64,000 nucleotides of DNA from Pseudooceanicola lipolyticus (GTDB taxonomy: Bacteria > Pseudomonadota > Alphaproteobacteria > Rhodobacterales > Rhodobacteraceae). Position 1 is the stretch's first letter. Every line of letters begins with the position of its first letter. The stretch spans positions 124,001 to 188,000 of the forward strand of contig NZ_PGTB01000001.1 in NCBI RefSeq assembly GCF_002786325.1, written 5' to 3'. The notes beneath the pieces were generated by a model, which saw nothing but the letters and a program-made list of their open reading frames with translations, was not told where the DNA came from and did not search any database. Below, in pieces: positions 25,359 to 33,736 of the stretch. The position numbers and the translations under genes are program-made.

Positions 25359-25453
25359 CCAATGAACTTATTGGATTAGGCCGAGATTTAGGGTGCCTGG
25401 AGCATTGCAATGCCCAAAGATCAGGCGCGTCATTCGACTTTTTAGTTCGAATG
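25359..25453. promoter_or_regulatory. palindrome cluster in the SDR/TRAP divergent promoter
   Basis: Three symmetric elements lie within 95 bp: CCAAT-N6-ATTGG at 25359-25374, the perfect 12-bp palindrome GCATTGCAATGC at 25402-25413, and CATTCGA-N9-TCGAATG at 25431-25453. The perfect palindrome is the best operator candidate. No regulator gene adjoins this pair, so a distant transcription factor is implied. Confidence 0.4.
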
Positions 25454-25523
25454 GCCGGTTCCTTCTAGCGATGATCGGGGAAACATGCAGCGTCATCGCC
25501 AACACTGATCAAGAGGAACCGCG

Positions 25524-26549
25524 ATGCGCATTTTTTCGAAACTGGCCCTTGGCGCGACTGTCGCGCTGTATCTTTCCCCGCTGGCGCTGGCCGCGCAGGA
25601 GGTGACGCTGCGCGTGCATTCTTTCGGGTCGCCGGCCTCGCTGGATCACACGGCGCATCTCGACCGCTGGGCGGAAAAGGTGGAGGCGGACAGCGACGGA
25701 CGTATCGCGGTCGAGGTCTATCCGTCGTTGCAGCTGGGCGGCAGTGTCGCCGATCTGGTGTCTCAGATGGAAGACGGGATCGTCGACATCATCTGGACCC
25801 TGCCGGGCTTTACCCCTGGCCGGTTTCCCGGCGCACAGGGGCTTGAACTGCCGTTCATGAACACCGGCACCTCGGCCACGATGAGCCCCGCCGCGATGGA
25901 GTTCATCGAAGCGAACCTGGCCAAGGAATTCGAAGGCATCAAGATCATTTCGGTTCACGCCACTGACGCCGCGCTGATTCATACCCATGGAACACCCATC
26001 CGCGCGCTTGAGGATTTCCAGGGCATGAAGCTTCGTGTCGCCGGCCGATTCATCGGTGAGGCGGTCAAGGGGCTGGGCGCCACGCCGGTCGGAATGGGGC
26101 TGGGCGACGTCTATGAGGCGCTGAGCCGCGGCCAGGTCGATGGCATGTTGATCAACTGGGCGATCACCCAGCCCTTCCGGTTCTATGAAGTGACCGATTA
26201 TCACACGGATTATCCGCTGTTTCAGTCGATGCTCATGACCCTGATGAGCCAGGACAGCTATGACCGCCTGCCCGACGACCTCAAAGCCGTGATCGATGCC
26301 AATTCCGGCATCGAATACGCTACCCGCATGGGCGAAATCTGGGACACGGCAACCGACCCGGCCCGGCAGGCCACGGTGGATGCGGGGGATGAGATCATCA
26401 CCTTGTCCGACGCCGAGATCGCGCGTTGGAAAGAGGCGGTGAAACCCGCCTATGATGCATGGATCGCCGAGATGGACTCGCGCGGTTATGACGGTGCGGC
26501 GCTGTTCCAGAGCCTTCAGGAGATCACCGCCAAATACGGCCGCAAATGA
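25524..26549 (+). CDS. dctP: TRAP transporter substrate-binding protein (DctP type)
   Basis: Periplasmic receptor of 341 residues with a Sec signal peptide ending at ALAAQ near residue 24. It retains the conserved arginine of TRAP receptors, R171 in GMKLRVAGRF, so the ligand is probably an organic acid. The start has GAGG upstream within AAGAGGAACCGCG. It overlaps the small permease gene by 4 nt (ATGA) and is first in the operon. The SDR divergent from it and the epimerase and oxidoreductase nearby suggest a sugar acid or hydroxy acid, which is inference only. Confidence 0.9.
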   Translation: MRIFSKLALGATVALYLSPLALAAQEVTLRVHSFGSPASLDHTAHLDRWAEKVEADSDGRIAVEVYPSLQLGGSVADLVSQMEDGIVDIIWTLPGFTPGRFPGAQGLELPFMNTGTSATMSPAAMEFIEANLAKEFEGIKIISVHATDAALIHTHGTPIRALEDFQGMKLRVAGRFIGEAVKGLGATPVGMGLGDVYEALSRGQVDGMLINWAITQPFRFYEVTDYHTDYPLFQSMLMTLMSQDSYDRLPDDLKAVIDANSGIEYATRMGEIWDTATDPARQATVDAGDEIITLSDAEIARWKEAVKPAYDAWIAEMDSRGYDGAALFQSLQEITAKYGRK

Positions 26550-27052
26550 TCACCCGACTGCGCGCGCCGCTGGAAACGGCGGCGAACACGGTGGCGTTGG
26601 CGGGGGGCTGCGCGCTCTCTGCCATCGCGCTGTTGACGGTGGGCGCGGTGATCAGCGAAGCCTTTGGCGCGCCGTTCCTCGGGGACAGCGAAATCGTGGA
26701 ACTGGTGGTCGGCGCCTCGGTCGCCAGCTTTCTGCCGCTCTGCCAATTGGCCGGTGGCCATGTCGCCATCACCCTGTTCACCGATCGCCTCCCGCGGCCG
26801 ATCAGGCTGGCCTGTGATCTTGTGGCCAGCGGTCTGATGCTGGTCGTGGCGATAATCTTGACATGGCGGACAGGTGTGGGCGGGCTCGACGCCTTTTCGC
26901 GGGAACGGGCCACGATGTTTCTGCAACTTCCCCTGTGGTGGGGCTTTTTCGCGTCCTTTCTGCCCTGCCTTTTGTGGGTGCTCTGCGCGGCATTTGTCAT
27001 GGTCGAACGCGCCTGCGGCGCCACCCCGAGACCGTCCGAGACACCGGCATGA
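26546..27052 (+). CDS. dctQ: TRAP transporter small permease (DctQ type)
   Basis: Membrane protein of 168 residues with four hydrophobic helices, the small subunit of the TRAP complex. It overlaps its neighbours by ATGA at both ends, which fixes start and stop. The segment GAPFLGDSEIVELVVGASVASFLPL corresponds to the conserved loop and helix 2 region, and ITLFTDRLPRPIR follows where DctQ proteins have the cytoplasmic loop. The C-terminal tail (RPSETPA) is short. Confidence 0.88.
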   Translation: MITRLRAPLETAANTVALAGGCALSAIALLTVGAVISEAFGAPFLGDSEIVELVVGASVASFLPLCQLAGGHVAITLFTDRLPRPIRLACDLVASGLMLVVAIILTWRTGVGGLDAFSRERATMFLQLPLWWGFFASFLPCLLWVLCAAFVMVERACGATPRPSETPA

Positions 27053-28365
27053 GCAGTTACGAAATCGGCCTGACCATGTTCGGCGGCGTGCTTGCCATGC
27101 TGATCCTGCGCGTGCCCGTCGCGGTTTCGATGCTGGTGGCCGGCGGGCTGGGCTATGCGGCGATCCTGGGCTGGGCGCCCTTGTTGGCGAACCTCAAGAC
27201 GCTGATGTTCAGCCGCTTTTCCAGCTATACCCTGTCGATCATTCCACTGTTCCTGTTGATGGGCGAATTTGCCACCAAGTCGGGCATGAGCACGGGGCTG
27301 TTTCGCTGCGCGCGCGCCTATCTCGGGCACCGCCCCGGCGGCCTGGCGCTTGCCACCATCGGGGGCTGCGCGGCCTTTGGCGCACTCTGCGGATCCTCGA
27401 TTGCCACCGCTGCCACGATGACCCATGTGGCCGGCCCGGAAATGCGCCGCCACGGGTATTCCGGCGCCCTGACCACCGGAACACTGGCGGGTGGCGGGAC
27501 GCTGGGTATCCTTATCCCGCCCTCGGTCATCCTCGTGATCTATGCGCTTTACACCGAACAGAGCATTGGCGCGCTGTTCGTCGCAGCGATGATCCCAGGG
27601 CTTTTGGCAGTGTTGGGATACATGGCGGTGATCTGGGTCTATGTAAAAATCTCGCCCCAATCGGCCCCCACCGCCGAACGGCACGGTTGGGCGATCCGGC
27701 TGCGGGAAACCCGCGCGGTCTGGTCGGCGGGTCTGGTGTTTTTTGTGGTTGTCGGCGGCATCTACAATGGCTGGTTCTCACCAACCGAAGCCGCGGCCAT
27801 CGGCGCGGTGGCCGTGGGGCTTTTGGGCGTGGTCAATGGCACGATCCGATGGCGGCAGTTCCAGGAGGCGGTTCAGAGCACGGCGATCAACACGGCCTTT
27901 ATCTTTCTGATCCTGCTCGGCGCCGAACTGTTTTCCTCGGCCCTTGCCCTGACGCGGATGCCCGCGGAATTGTCGGCGCAGATCGTGGCGCTCGAACTGC
28001 CGCCCTATGCCATCATCTCGATAATCCTGCTGGTCTATCTTGTTCTGGGCTGTGTTCTGGAAAGCCTTGCGATGGTTCTGCTGACCCTGCCGGTCTTTGT
28101 CCCGGTGGTGCTCGGGCTCGACCTGGGGATGAGCCCGGCGCAGACGCTGATCTGGTTCGGCATACTCGTGCTGATCGCGGTCGAAGTGGGGATGATCTCT
28201 CCGCCGTTCGGGCTGAACCTCTTCGTTATCAACTCGATGACTAAGGATGTTCCGATGAGCGCCACTTATCTGGGTGTTGCCGGCTTCTGTATCGTCGACA
28301 TCCTGAGGCTGGCGCTCCTGATGCTGGTTCCGGGGCTGACACTGTGGCTGACCGGCGTCAGCTAG
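27049..28365 (+). CDS. dctM: TRAP transporter large permease (DctM type)
   Basis: Integral membrane transporter subunit of 438 residues. Landmarks are SIIPLFLLMGEFATKSGM, GGLALATIGGCAAFGALCGS, GGGTLGILIPPSVILVIYA and the late EVGMISPPFGLNLFVIN. The ATG lies in an ATGA overlap with the small permease. The stop codon overlaps by 3 nt the stop of the convergent epimerase gene, so no terminator separates the two transcripts and antisense overlap is likely. Confidence 0.92.
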   Translation: MSSYEIGLTMFGGVLAMLILRVPVAVSMLVAGGLGYAAILGWAPLLANLKTLMFSRFSSYTLSIIPLFLLMGEFATKSGMSTGLFRCARAYLGHRPGGLALATIGGCAAFGALCGSSIATAATMTHVAGPEMRRHGYSGALTTGTLAGGGTLGILIPPSVILVIYALYTEQSIGALFVAAMIPGLLAVLGYMAVIWVYVKISPQSAPTAERHGWAIRLRETRAVWSAGLVFFVVVGGIYNGWFSPTEAAAIGAVAVGLLGVVNGTIRWRQFQEAVQSTAINTAFIFLILLGAELFSSALALTRMPAELSAQIVALELPPYAIISIILLVYLVLGCVLESLAMVLLTLPVFVPVVLGLDLGMSPAQTLIWFGILVLIAVEVGMISPPFGLNLFVINSMTKDVPMSATYLGVAGFCIVDILRLALLMLVPGLTLWLTGVS

Positions 28366-29345
28366 AACGCCGGGCAGGGGGCAGCGCCGTCATGCTCCAG
28401 CCCGGCCAGCCAGTCCGCATAGCCTTGCAGTTGTATCCGGAAATCTGGGGCGGCAAAGGACCGGCCGGTCAGATGCTGCAGGCGCTCCAGCGCCATGGGC
28501 GGCCGGTCGACCGCGAAGAAGGGGACATTCGCGCGGTTGGCATCCACGTCGGCGCTGACGCCGAATTGCCGGGCGACGGCCTCGGCAAAGTCGATGAGGT
28601 CCACAGACCGATCGGCCCCGAGGTTTACGATTCCGCCCTCCCACGGCGCCGTGACCAAGGCCGCCAGCATCTCGCAGGCGGTTTCGACATGGCACAGCGG
28701 TGCCGTGGCTGCGAAGGGCAGGTGGATATCCTCGCCGCGCCGCGCCAATTCGACCATGCAAAACGCGGGCGAGGGGGTGGCGCGCTGGCCGGAGCGATGC
28801 TCCCATTGTCCCCAGAGCACCCCGACGCGCGGGGTGAGAACCGGAATGCGATGCACCGCGCCCAACCGCAGCGCCAGCGCTTCGGCAGAGCTCTTGCTGA
28901 TCGCGTACAGGTTCTGCGGCTGCGGTGGCATGCTCTCGACCAGTATCTCTGCCTCCGCAAGGCTCCGGCCGTAAACCGCGACCGACGACAGCGCCATGAC
29001 CCGCCGAACGCCGCAGAGGGCGGCCTGTTCGATCACCGTGGCGGTACCGCCGATGTTGATCGCGACGATCTCGGCAGCATTGCCGGCGGCTTCGCGCTCC
29101 GCGTCCGGGGTTGCCGCGGCGGCATGGATGACCAACTCTGTGCCGGTCTCTTGCATCACCCGGGCCACGGTGTCGGCATCGCGAACATCGCCCGTGTGAT
29201 ACCGGGCACCGCGCTGCAGGGCTGCGCACATCCAAGGGGCTGGCAGTTCCGGCGCCAGGACATCAACGGAATGCCCCTCTGCAAGCAGGCGTTCGGTCAG
29301 GGCAAGCCCCAGAAAACCGGTGCCGCCGGTCAACAGAATACGCAT
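28362..29345 (-). CDS. NAD-dependent epimerase/dehydratase (extended SDR)
   Basis: Protein of 327 residues with the extended-SDR cofactor motif LLTGGTGFLG at the N-terminus, the catalytic YAISKSSAE (Tyr and Lys) and AVYGRSLAE before it. MRILLTGG is the natural start because the Rossmann strand begins there. It is convergent with the TRAP operon and divergent from an FAD-dependent enzyme with only 26 nt between the starts. Sugar-nucleotide or uronate chemistry is typical of the family, but the substrate is not readable. Confidence 0.83.
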   Translation of the reverse strand: MRILLTGGTGFLGLALTERLLAEGHSVDVLAPELPAPWMCAALQRGARYHTGDVRDADTVARVMQETGTELVIHAAAATPDAEREAAGNAAEIVAINIGGTATVIEQAALCGVRRVMALSSVAVYGRSLAEAEILVESMPPQPQNLYAISKSSAEALALRLGAVHRIPVLTPRVGVLWGQWEHRSGQRATPSPAFCMVELARRGEDIHLPFAATAPLCHVETACEMLAALVTAPWEGGIVNLGADRSVDLIDFAEAVARQFGVSADVDANRANVPFFAVDRPPMALERLQHLTGRSFAAPDFRIQLQGYADWLAGLEHDGAAPCPAF

Positions 29346-29371
29346 TGAAGACCTCTGGAAAGGGACGAAAA

Positions 29372-30763
29372 ATGAATGACGCCGGTGGACTGTCGATGCT
29401 GGAGTCCCAGATTGCAAGGGATCTGGACAAGATTGCATGGCCGTGCGCCTCTTGGGTCAAACCCGCCCTCGGTCCAGATGGCAAGAGGATGCTCAACGTC
29501 CTGGTTGTGGGCGCCGGGCAGGGCGGGTTGGCCATCGGGTTCCAGCTTTTGCGGGAACGGGTCGACGGGTTTGCGATCGTAGATGCCGCGCCTGCGGGGC
29601 AACGCGGCCCATGGAACACCTATGCCCGGATGAAAACCCTGCGCTCTCCGAAAGAGGTGACAGGCCCCGACCTCGACATCCCGTCGCTGACCTTTCAAAG
29701 CTGGTACGAGGCACAGTTCGGCGCTGCCGCCTGGAAGGACGTGGGCAAGATTCCCAAAGGCATGTGGGCAGAGTACCTTGGCTGGTACGAAAAGGTGCTC
29801 GGACTGCCGGTTGAGGGCGCCGCGCCGGTGGTGGCGATTCATCCCCATCCCGATCATGTTGCGGTCGAAATCGGCGGACCCGCGCCAAAAACGCTTTACA
29901 CCCGGCAGGTCGTTCTGGCCAACGGCATCGACGGTTTCGGGCGCTGGTGGATGCCCGACTTCATCTCGGATCTGCCGGAAGCAAGGCGCAACCATGCCTG
30001 TGATCCGATCGACTTTGGCGCGATGCGCGGCAAGGTCGTGGCGGTGCTGGGCGCCGGGGCGGCGGCCTTCGACAATGCGGCCGCTGCGGTGGAGGCTGGG
30101 GCGGAAAGCGTCCACATCTTCGTGCGACGGCCCGAAATTCAACGGGTCCAGCCCTTCAAGCAACTGTCCTACAACGGATTTCTGCGCCACATGGGAGATC
30201 TGCCGGTGCCGCTGCGCTGGCGGTTCATGCGCTATCTTCTGACCCTGCGCGAGGCGTTCCCGCAGGAAACATGGGACCGGGTGGCACGTCACGACAATGT
30301 CCAACTGCACACCGGTGAAGGATGGTGCGACGCCCGTATGCGGGGCGACCGGGTGGAAATCGAGACCACCCTGGGCCGGTTTACCGCCGATCACGTCATC
30401 TGCGGGACGGGACTGGAAATCGGGGCCGGCCACCGCCCCGAGCTGGCGCCTTTTGCCGACCGGATCGCGACATGGGCCGACCGCCACCCGCCAGCGCAAG
30501 AGGTTCCGCGCCTTGGGGCCTTTCCGTTTCTGGGCGACACCTTCGAGCTCTTGCCCAGAGACCCCGCCGACGCCGAGGCGCTGGCGCGCATCCGGGTCTT
30601 CACCTTCGGCGCGACGATGAGTTTCGGGCCCTCCGGTTCGTCGATCAATGCGCTCAAGTTCGGTCCCGGCCGGGTTGTCCGCGGGATCACCAGCGCGCTT
30701 TTCGCCGAGGGCGCAGAGGCGCATCTGGACGATCTCATGGCCTATGACACGCCTGAATTCTGA
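29372..30763 (+). CDS. FAD/NAD(P)-dependent oxidoreductase (flavin monooxygenase-like)
   Basis: Protein of 463 residues with two Rossmann motifs: VVGAGQGGLAIG at residues 45-56 for FAD and AVLGAGAAAFDNAAAA near 226 for NAD(P), followed by HIFVRRPE. This two-dinucleotide layout fits class B flavoprotein monooxygenases or pyridine-nucleotide oxidoreductases, but the Baeyer-Villiger/FMO fingerprint FxGxxxHxxxW is not visible. About 40 residues precede the first Rossmann strand. AAGGGA lies upstream of the chosen ATG. Its start is 26 nt from the divergent epimerase start, so the two share a compact promoter. Confidence 0.8.
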   Translation: MNDAGGLSMLESQIARDLDKIAWPCASWVKPALGPDGKRMLNVLVVGAGQGGLAIGFQLLRERVDGFAIVDAAPAGQRGPWNTYARMKTLRSPKEVTGPDLDIPSLTFQSWYEAQFGAAAWKDVGKIPKGMWAEYLGWYEKVLGLPVEGAAPVVAIHPHPDHVAVEIGGPAPKTLYTRQVVLANGIDGFGRWWMPDFISDLPEARRNHACDPIDFGAMRGKVVAVLGAGAAAFDNAAAAVEAGAESVHIFVRRPEIQRVQPFKQLSYNGFLRHMGDLPVPLRWRFMRYLLTLREAFPQETWDRVARHDNVQLHTGEGWCDARMRGDRVEIETTLGRFTADHVICGTGLEIGAGHRPELAPFADRIATWADRHPPAQEVPRLGAFPFLGDTFELLPRDPADAEALARIRVFTFGATMSFGPSGSSINALKFGPGRVVRGITSALFAEGAEAHLDDLMAYDTPEF

Positions 30764-31045
30764 GCCTTCGCCGGGCGCCAATCCCCTGTCGCGCGCTGGT
30801 CTGCGGCACTCGAAAACCGGATGCGGCGCGACCGACAATGCCCGTTTTGGGACATTTATATTCTTATCAGAAATTTAATCACCTCGATCAGCATGAGAGA
30901 AGGCGGTTATTTACACGTGAAAACAAGGGCTTGAGGCGTGTTTTGTGAATGTGACCCTCGGCTGGTGCTTGATTGACAAAAAACCCGCCTGTCCAGTGAA
31001 CATTCCGAGCAAGACATGTGCAGAACGACCAAACCGGAGAATTCG
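30764..31045. other. noncoding region upstream of the amidohydrolase/Dpp operon
   Basis: This 282-nt region holds no gene. It is AT-richer than its surroundings around 30850-30990. TTGACA at 30973-30978 is a good -35 hexamer, but the 17-bp-spaced -10 position (GTGAAC) is weak, so the promoter may need an activator. No operator with convincing symmetry was found. Confidence 0.4.
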
Positions 31046-31084
31046 ATGATCAAGGGCTTTGAAGCCAACCAGGTGCAAGCGTGA
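31046..31084 (+). CDS. 12-residue leader peptide coupled to the amidohydrolase
   Basis: A 12-codon frame (MIKGFEANQVQA) starts at an ATG with GGAGA 6 nt upstream, a better ribosome site than that of the next gene. It ends at a TGA that overlaps the amidohydrolase ATG (TGATG). The arrangement suggests translational coupling or a regulatory leader. The peptide has no run of a single amino acid, so classic amino-acid attenuation is not indicated. Conservation in relatives would be needed to accept it as a gene. Confidence 0.45.
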   Translation: MIKGFEANQVQA

Positions 31085-32718
31085 TGGGAACGCCCGTACA
31101 TGCAGAGACCGTTTTGAAGAACGGCAAGGTTTGGTGCGGCCTCGGCCTGCCTCTGGCCAGTGCCATTGCGCTGTGGGGCGGCCGGGTTCTGGCGACCGGC
31201 TCGGATGTCGAGATCGAGCCTCTGATCGGGCCGCAGACCACCGTGATCGATTTGGCCGGTCGGCTTGCAACGCCGGGGCTGAACGATGCGCATATGCACC
31301 TGGTGCCTTACGGCACCGCCATGTCCGAGATCGACCTGCGCCCCGCTACCGTGCCGACGCTGGAATCGTTGTTGGCATCGCTGCGGGATCGGGCCGCGAC
31401 CCTGCCCAAGGGCGATTGGGTGATCGGGCGCGGCTATGACCATTTCAAGCTGGATGTCGGCCGCCACCCGTATCGCGAAGAACTGGACGAAGCCTGCCCG
31501 GATCATCCGGTCTATATCGTGCGCACGGACGGACACCTTGCCGTGGCAAACTCGCTGGCTTTGAAGCTGGCCGGGATCACCGAGGACACGCCGTCGCCGC
31601 AGGGCGGGCTGATCGAACGGCAGAACGGCCGGCTGACCGGTCTGTTGGCCGAAACCGGCCGCGAGCCGGTGATGCAGGTGCTGCCCGAGAACTCGGTCGA
31701 GACGCTGGTGCAAAGCATCGAGCGGGGCGGCGCGGATCTTCTGTCGCGCGGGATCACCTCCTGCATGGAGGCGGCGGTCGGCATCCGCGACGGCTGGACC
31801 GAGATGCTGGCCTATCAGAAGGCGCATCGCGAGGGCCGGCTCCCGGTGCGGGTCTATGCGACGCTGATGGGCGACAAGGGCCGGACGGTCATGGCCGAAG
31901 CCGGTGCCGCGGGCATGGTTTCGGGCGGCGGCGACGACATGTTCCGCATCGGCCCGGTCAAGATCTTTACCGACGGCGCGGCGGGCGGGCGCACCGCCGC
32001 GATGACCCGGCCCTATCTTGGCGGCGATGAAACCGACACCGGCCTGCTCTGCCTCGACGATGCCGAATTGAACGCCATGATCGCGGACGGCCATCGCAAG
32101 GGCTATCGGTTTGCCATTCACGCCATCGGCGATGCGGCCATCGAGCAGGTGCTGAACGCCTTCGAGGCGGCGCTGGCCGAGGTGCCGGATCCGGATCGCC
32201 GGCACCGGATCGAGCATTGCGGCTGGCTGCGGCCCGATCAGATGGCGCGCATGAAGGCGATGCACGTTCTGCCCGCGCCGCAGCCCGCCTTTCTCTATTA
32301 CTTCGGCGATCTCTACCTGACCCTGATCGAAAAAGAGCGTGTCGAGGCCAGCCACCCGATGCGGACATGGATCGACGCGGGGCTGCATCCCTCGGCCTCG
32401 ACCGATTGTCCGGTGGTCGAGATCGATCCCTTTGCCAACCTCTACTCGATGGTGACCCGCAAGACCGAAAAGGGCACCCAGATCGGCACGGAACATATCC
32501 TGACCATGGAAGAGGCGCTGAACGCCTATACCTTCGAATCCGCCTATGCCGCACATGAAGAAACGATCAAGGGGCAATTGGTGCCAGGGCAGCTTGGCGA
32601 TGTCGCGGTGTTCGACACCGATCTGCTGACCTGCGCGGCCGAAGATATCCTGACCACCCGTTGCGATCTGACCATCTTGGGCGGGCGCGTGGTGTACCAG
32701 CGGGACCAGACCGTCTGA
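31084..32718 (+). CDS. Amidohydrolase of the YtcJ/NfdA group
   Basis: Metal-dependent TIM-barrel hydrolase of 544 residues, COG1574-like (N-substituted formamide deformylase group). Signatures are the metal-binding HMHLVPYG, the substrate loop VRTDGHLAVANSLAL, FAIHAIGDAAIEQVL, IEHCGWLRPDQ and the late ASTDCPV containing the catalytic aspartate. It lacks a signal peptide and acts in the cytoplasm. Members cleave C-N bonds of amides or formamides. It is the first enzyme of an operon with a Dpp-type importer and a second amidohydrolase, and overlaps dppB by TGATG. Its own ribosome site is weak; the leader frame probably drives it. Confidence 0.85.
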   Translation: MGTPVHAETVLKNGKVWCGLGLPLASAIALWGGRVLATGSDVEIEPLIGPQTTVIDLAGRLATPGLNDAHMHLVPYGTAMSEIDLRPATVPTLESLLASLRDRAATLPKGDWVIGRGYDHFKLDVGRHPYREELDEACPDHPVYIVRTDGHLAVANSLALKLAGITEDTPSPQGGLIERQNGRLTGLLAETGREPVMQVLPENSVETLVQSIERGGADLLSRGITSCMEAAVGIRDGWTEMLAYQKAHREGRLPVRVYATLMGDKGRTVMAEAGAAGMVSGGGDDMFRIGPVKIFTDGAAGGRTAAMTRPYLGGDETDTGLLCLDDAELNAMIADGHRKGYRFAIHAIGDAAIEQVLNAFEAALAEVPDPDRRHRIEHCGWLRPDQMARMKAMHVLPAPQPAFLYYFGDLYLTLIEKERVEASHPMRTWIDAGLHPSASTDCPVVEIDPFANLYSMVTRKTEKGTQIGTEHILTMEEALNAYTFESAYAAHEETIKGQLVPGQLGDVAVFDTDLLTCAAEDILTTRCDLTILGGRVVYQRDQTV

Positions 32719-33656
32719 TGCTGGGCCAGATCGTCAACAGATTGCTGATCTCGATCCCGGTTCTCTTCGGCGTGCTGATGCTGGGTTTCGGGCTGTTGAT
32801 CCTGGTCCCCGGCGATCCCGCCATCGTCATGGCGGGGCCTACCGCGACGCCCGAGGTTCTGGCCGCGATCCGGGTCGAGATGGGTCTGGACCGCCCGGTT
32901 GTTGAACAGTTTTTCAGCTATATTGGCCGGGTGATGCAGGGCGATCTGGGGCGTTCGCTGATTTCCAACAAGACGGTGGGATCCGAACTGTTGGCCGCCA
33001 TCGGGCCGACCGCGGAATTGATGTTCGCCTGTCTGATTTGGTCGATCCCGGTGGGCATCGGGCTGGGCACCCTTGCGGCGGTCAAGCGTGGCACGCTGAT
33101 CGACCGCATGATCATGGCGGTGTCGGTTGCGGGCGTGTCGCTGCCGATCTTCTTCATCTGCCTGATGATGATCCATTACTTCGGGGTGCAATGGCGTCTG
33201 TTGCCCTTCATCGGGCGCGGCGGACCGCTCTGGACCCTCGACGGGTTGCGCCATATCGCGCTGCCGGCATTGTCCCTTGGCGCGATCTTCATCGGGCCGG
33301 TGGCCCGGATGACCCGCTCTTCGGTGCTGGAGGTGCTCAAGCTCGACCATGTGCGCACGGCGCGCTCCAAAGGGCTGCCGGAAACCCAGGTGATCCTCAG
33401 GCACGGGCTGCGCAATGCGCTGATCCCGGTGGTGACATTGATCGGCCTTCAGGCGGGATACCTTCTGGGCGGGGCGGTCGTGACCGAGAGCATCTTTTCC
33501 TTTCCGGGCATCGGCCGGCTTGCGGTTGGGGCGATCCTGTCCTCCGATTTTCCGCTGGCGCAGGGCACGATCCTGATTCTCGCGCTGAGCTTCATCCTGA
33601 TCAACATGATCGTCGACATCCTCTATGCGCTGCTCGACCCGCGGGTGCAGTCATGA
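32718..33656 (+). CDS. Dpp/Opp-type ABC transporter permease (DppB-like)
   Basis: Inner-membrane permease of 312 residues with six helices. The opening NRLLISIPVLFGVLMLGFGLL and the coupling region RMTRSSVLEVLKLDHVRTARSKGL with downstream RHGLRNALIPVVT are diagnostic of the DppB class. It starts in a TGATG overlap with the amidohydrolase stop. The family carries peptides, nickel, or modified amino acids and opines; the two amidohydrolases in the operon favour an amide-type substrate. Confidence 0.92.
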   Translation: MLGQIVNRLLISIPVLFGVLMLGFGLLILVPGDPAIVMAGPTATPEVLAAIRVEMGLDRPVVEQFFSYIGRVMQGDLGRSLISNKTVGSELLAAIGPTAELMFACLIWSIPVGIGLGTLAAVKRGTLIDRMIMAVSVAGVSLPIFFICLMMIHYFGVQWRLLPFIGRGGPLWTLDGLRHIALPALSLGAIFIGPVARMTRSSVLEVLKLDHVRTARSKGLPETQVILRHGLRNALIPVVTLIGLQAGYLLGGAVVTESIFSFPGIGRLAVGAILSSDFPLAQGTILILALSFILINMIVDILYALLDPRVQS

Positions 33657-33736
33657 GGGCGGTGTTGCAAGCCACTTCTGCCCGGCCCGCGGGCGGCAAA
33701 CCCGAAACCGGACATGGACAGGACGGCAGCCAATGA
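33653..33736 (+). CDS. 27-codon open frame bridging dppB and dppC
   Basis: An ATG inside the dppB stop (ATGA) opens a 27-codon frame that closes in another ATGA overlap exactly at the dppC start. A ribosome leaving dppB could translate it and re-initiate at dppC, whose own ribosome site is poor. The predicted peptide (MRAVLQATSARPAGG onward) is basic and glycine-rich with no domain. It may be a coupling device or a chance frame; the exact double overlap is the reason to record it. Confidence 0.35.
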   Translation: MRAVLQATSARPAGGKPETGHGQDGSQ

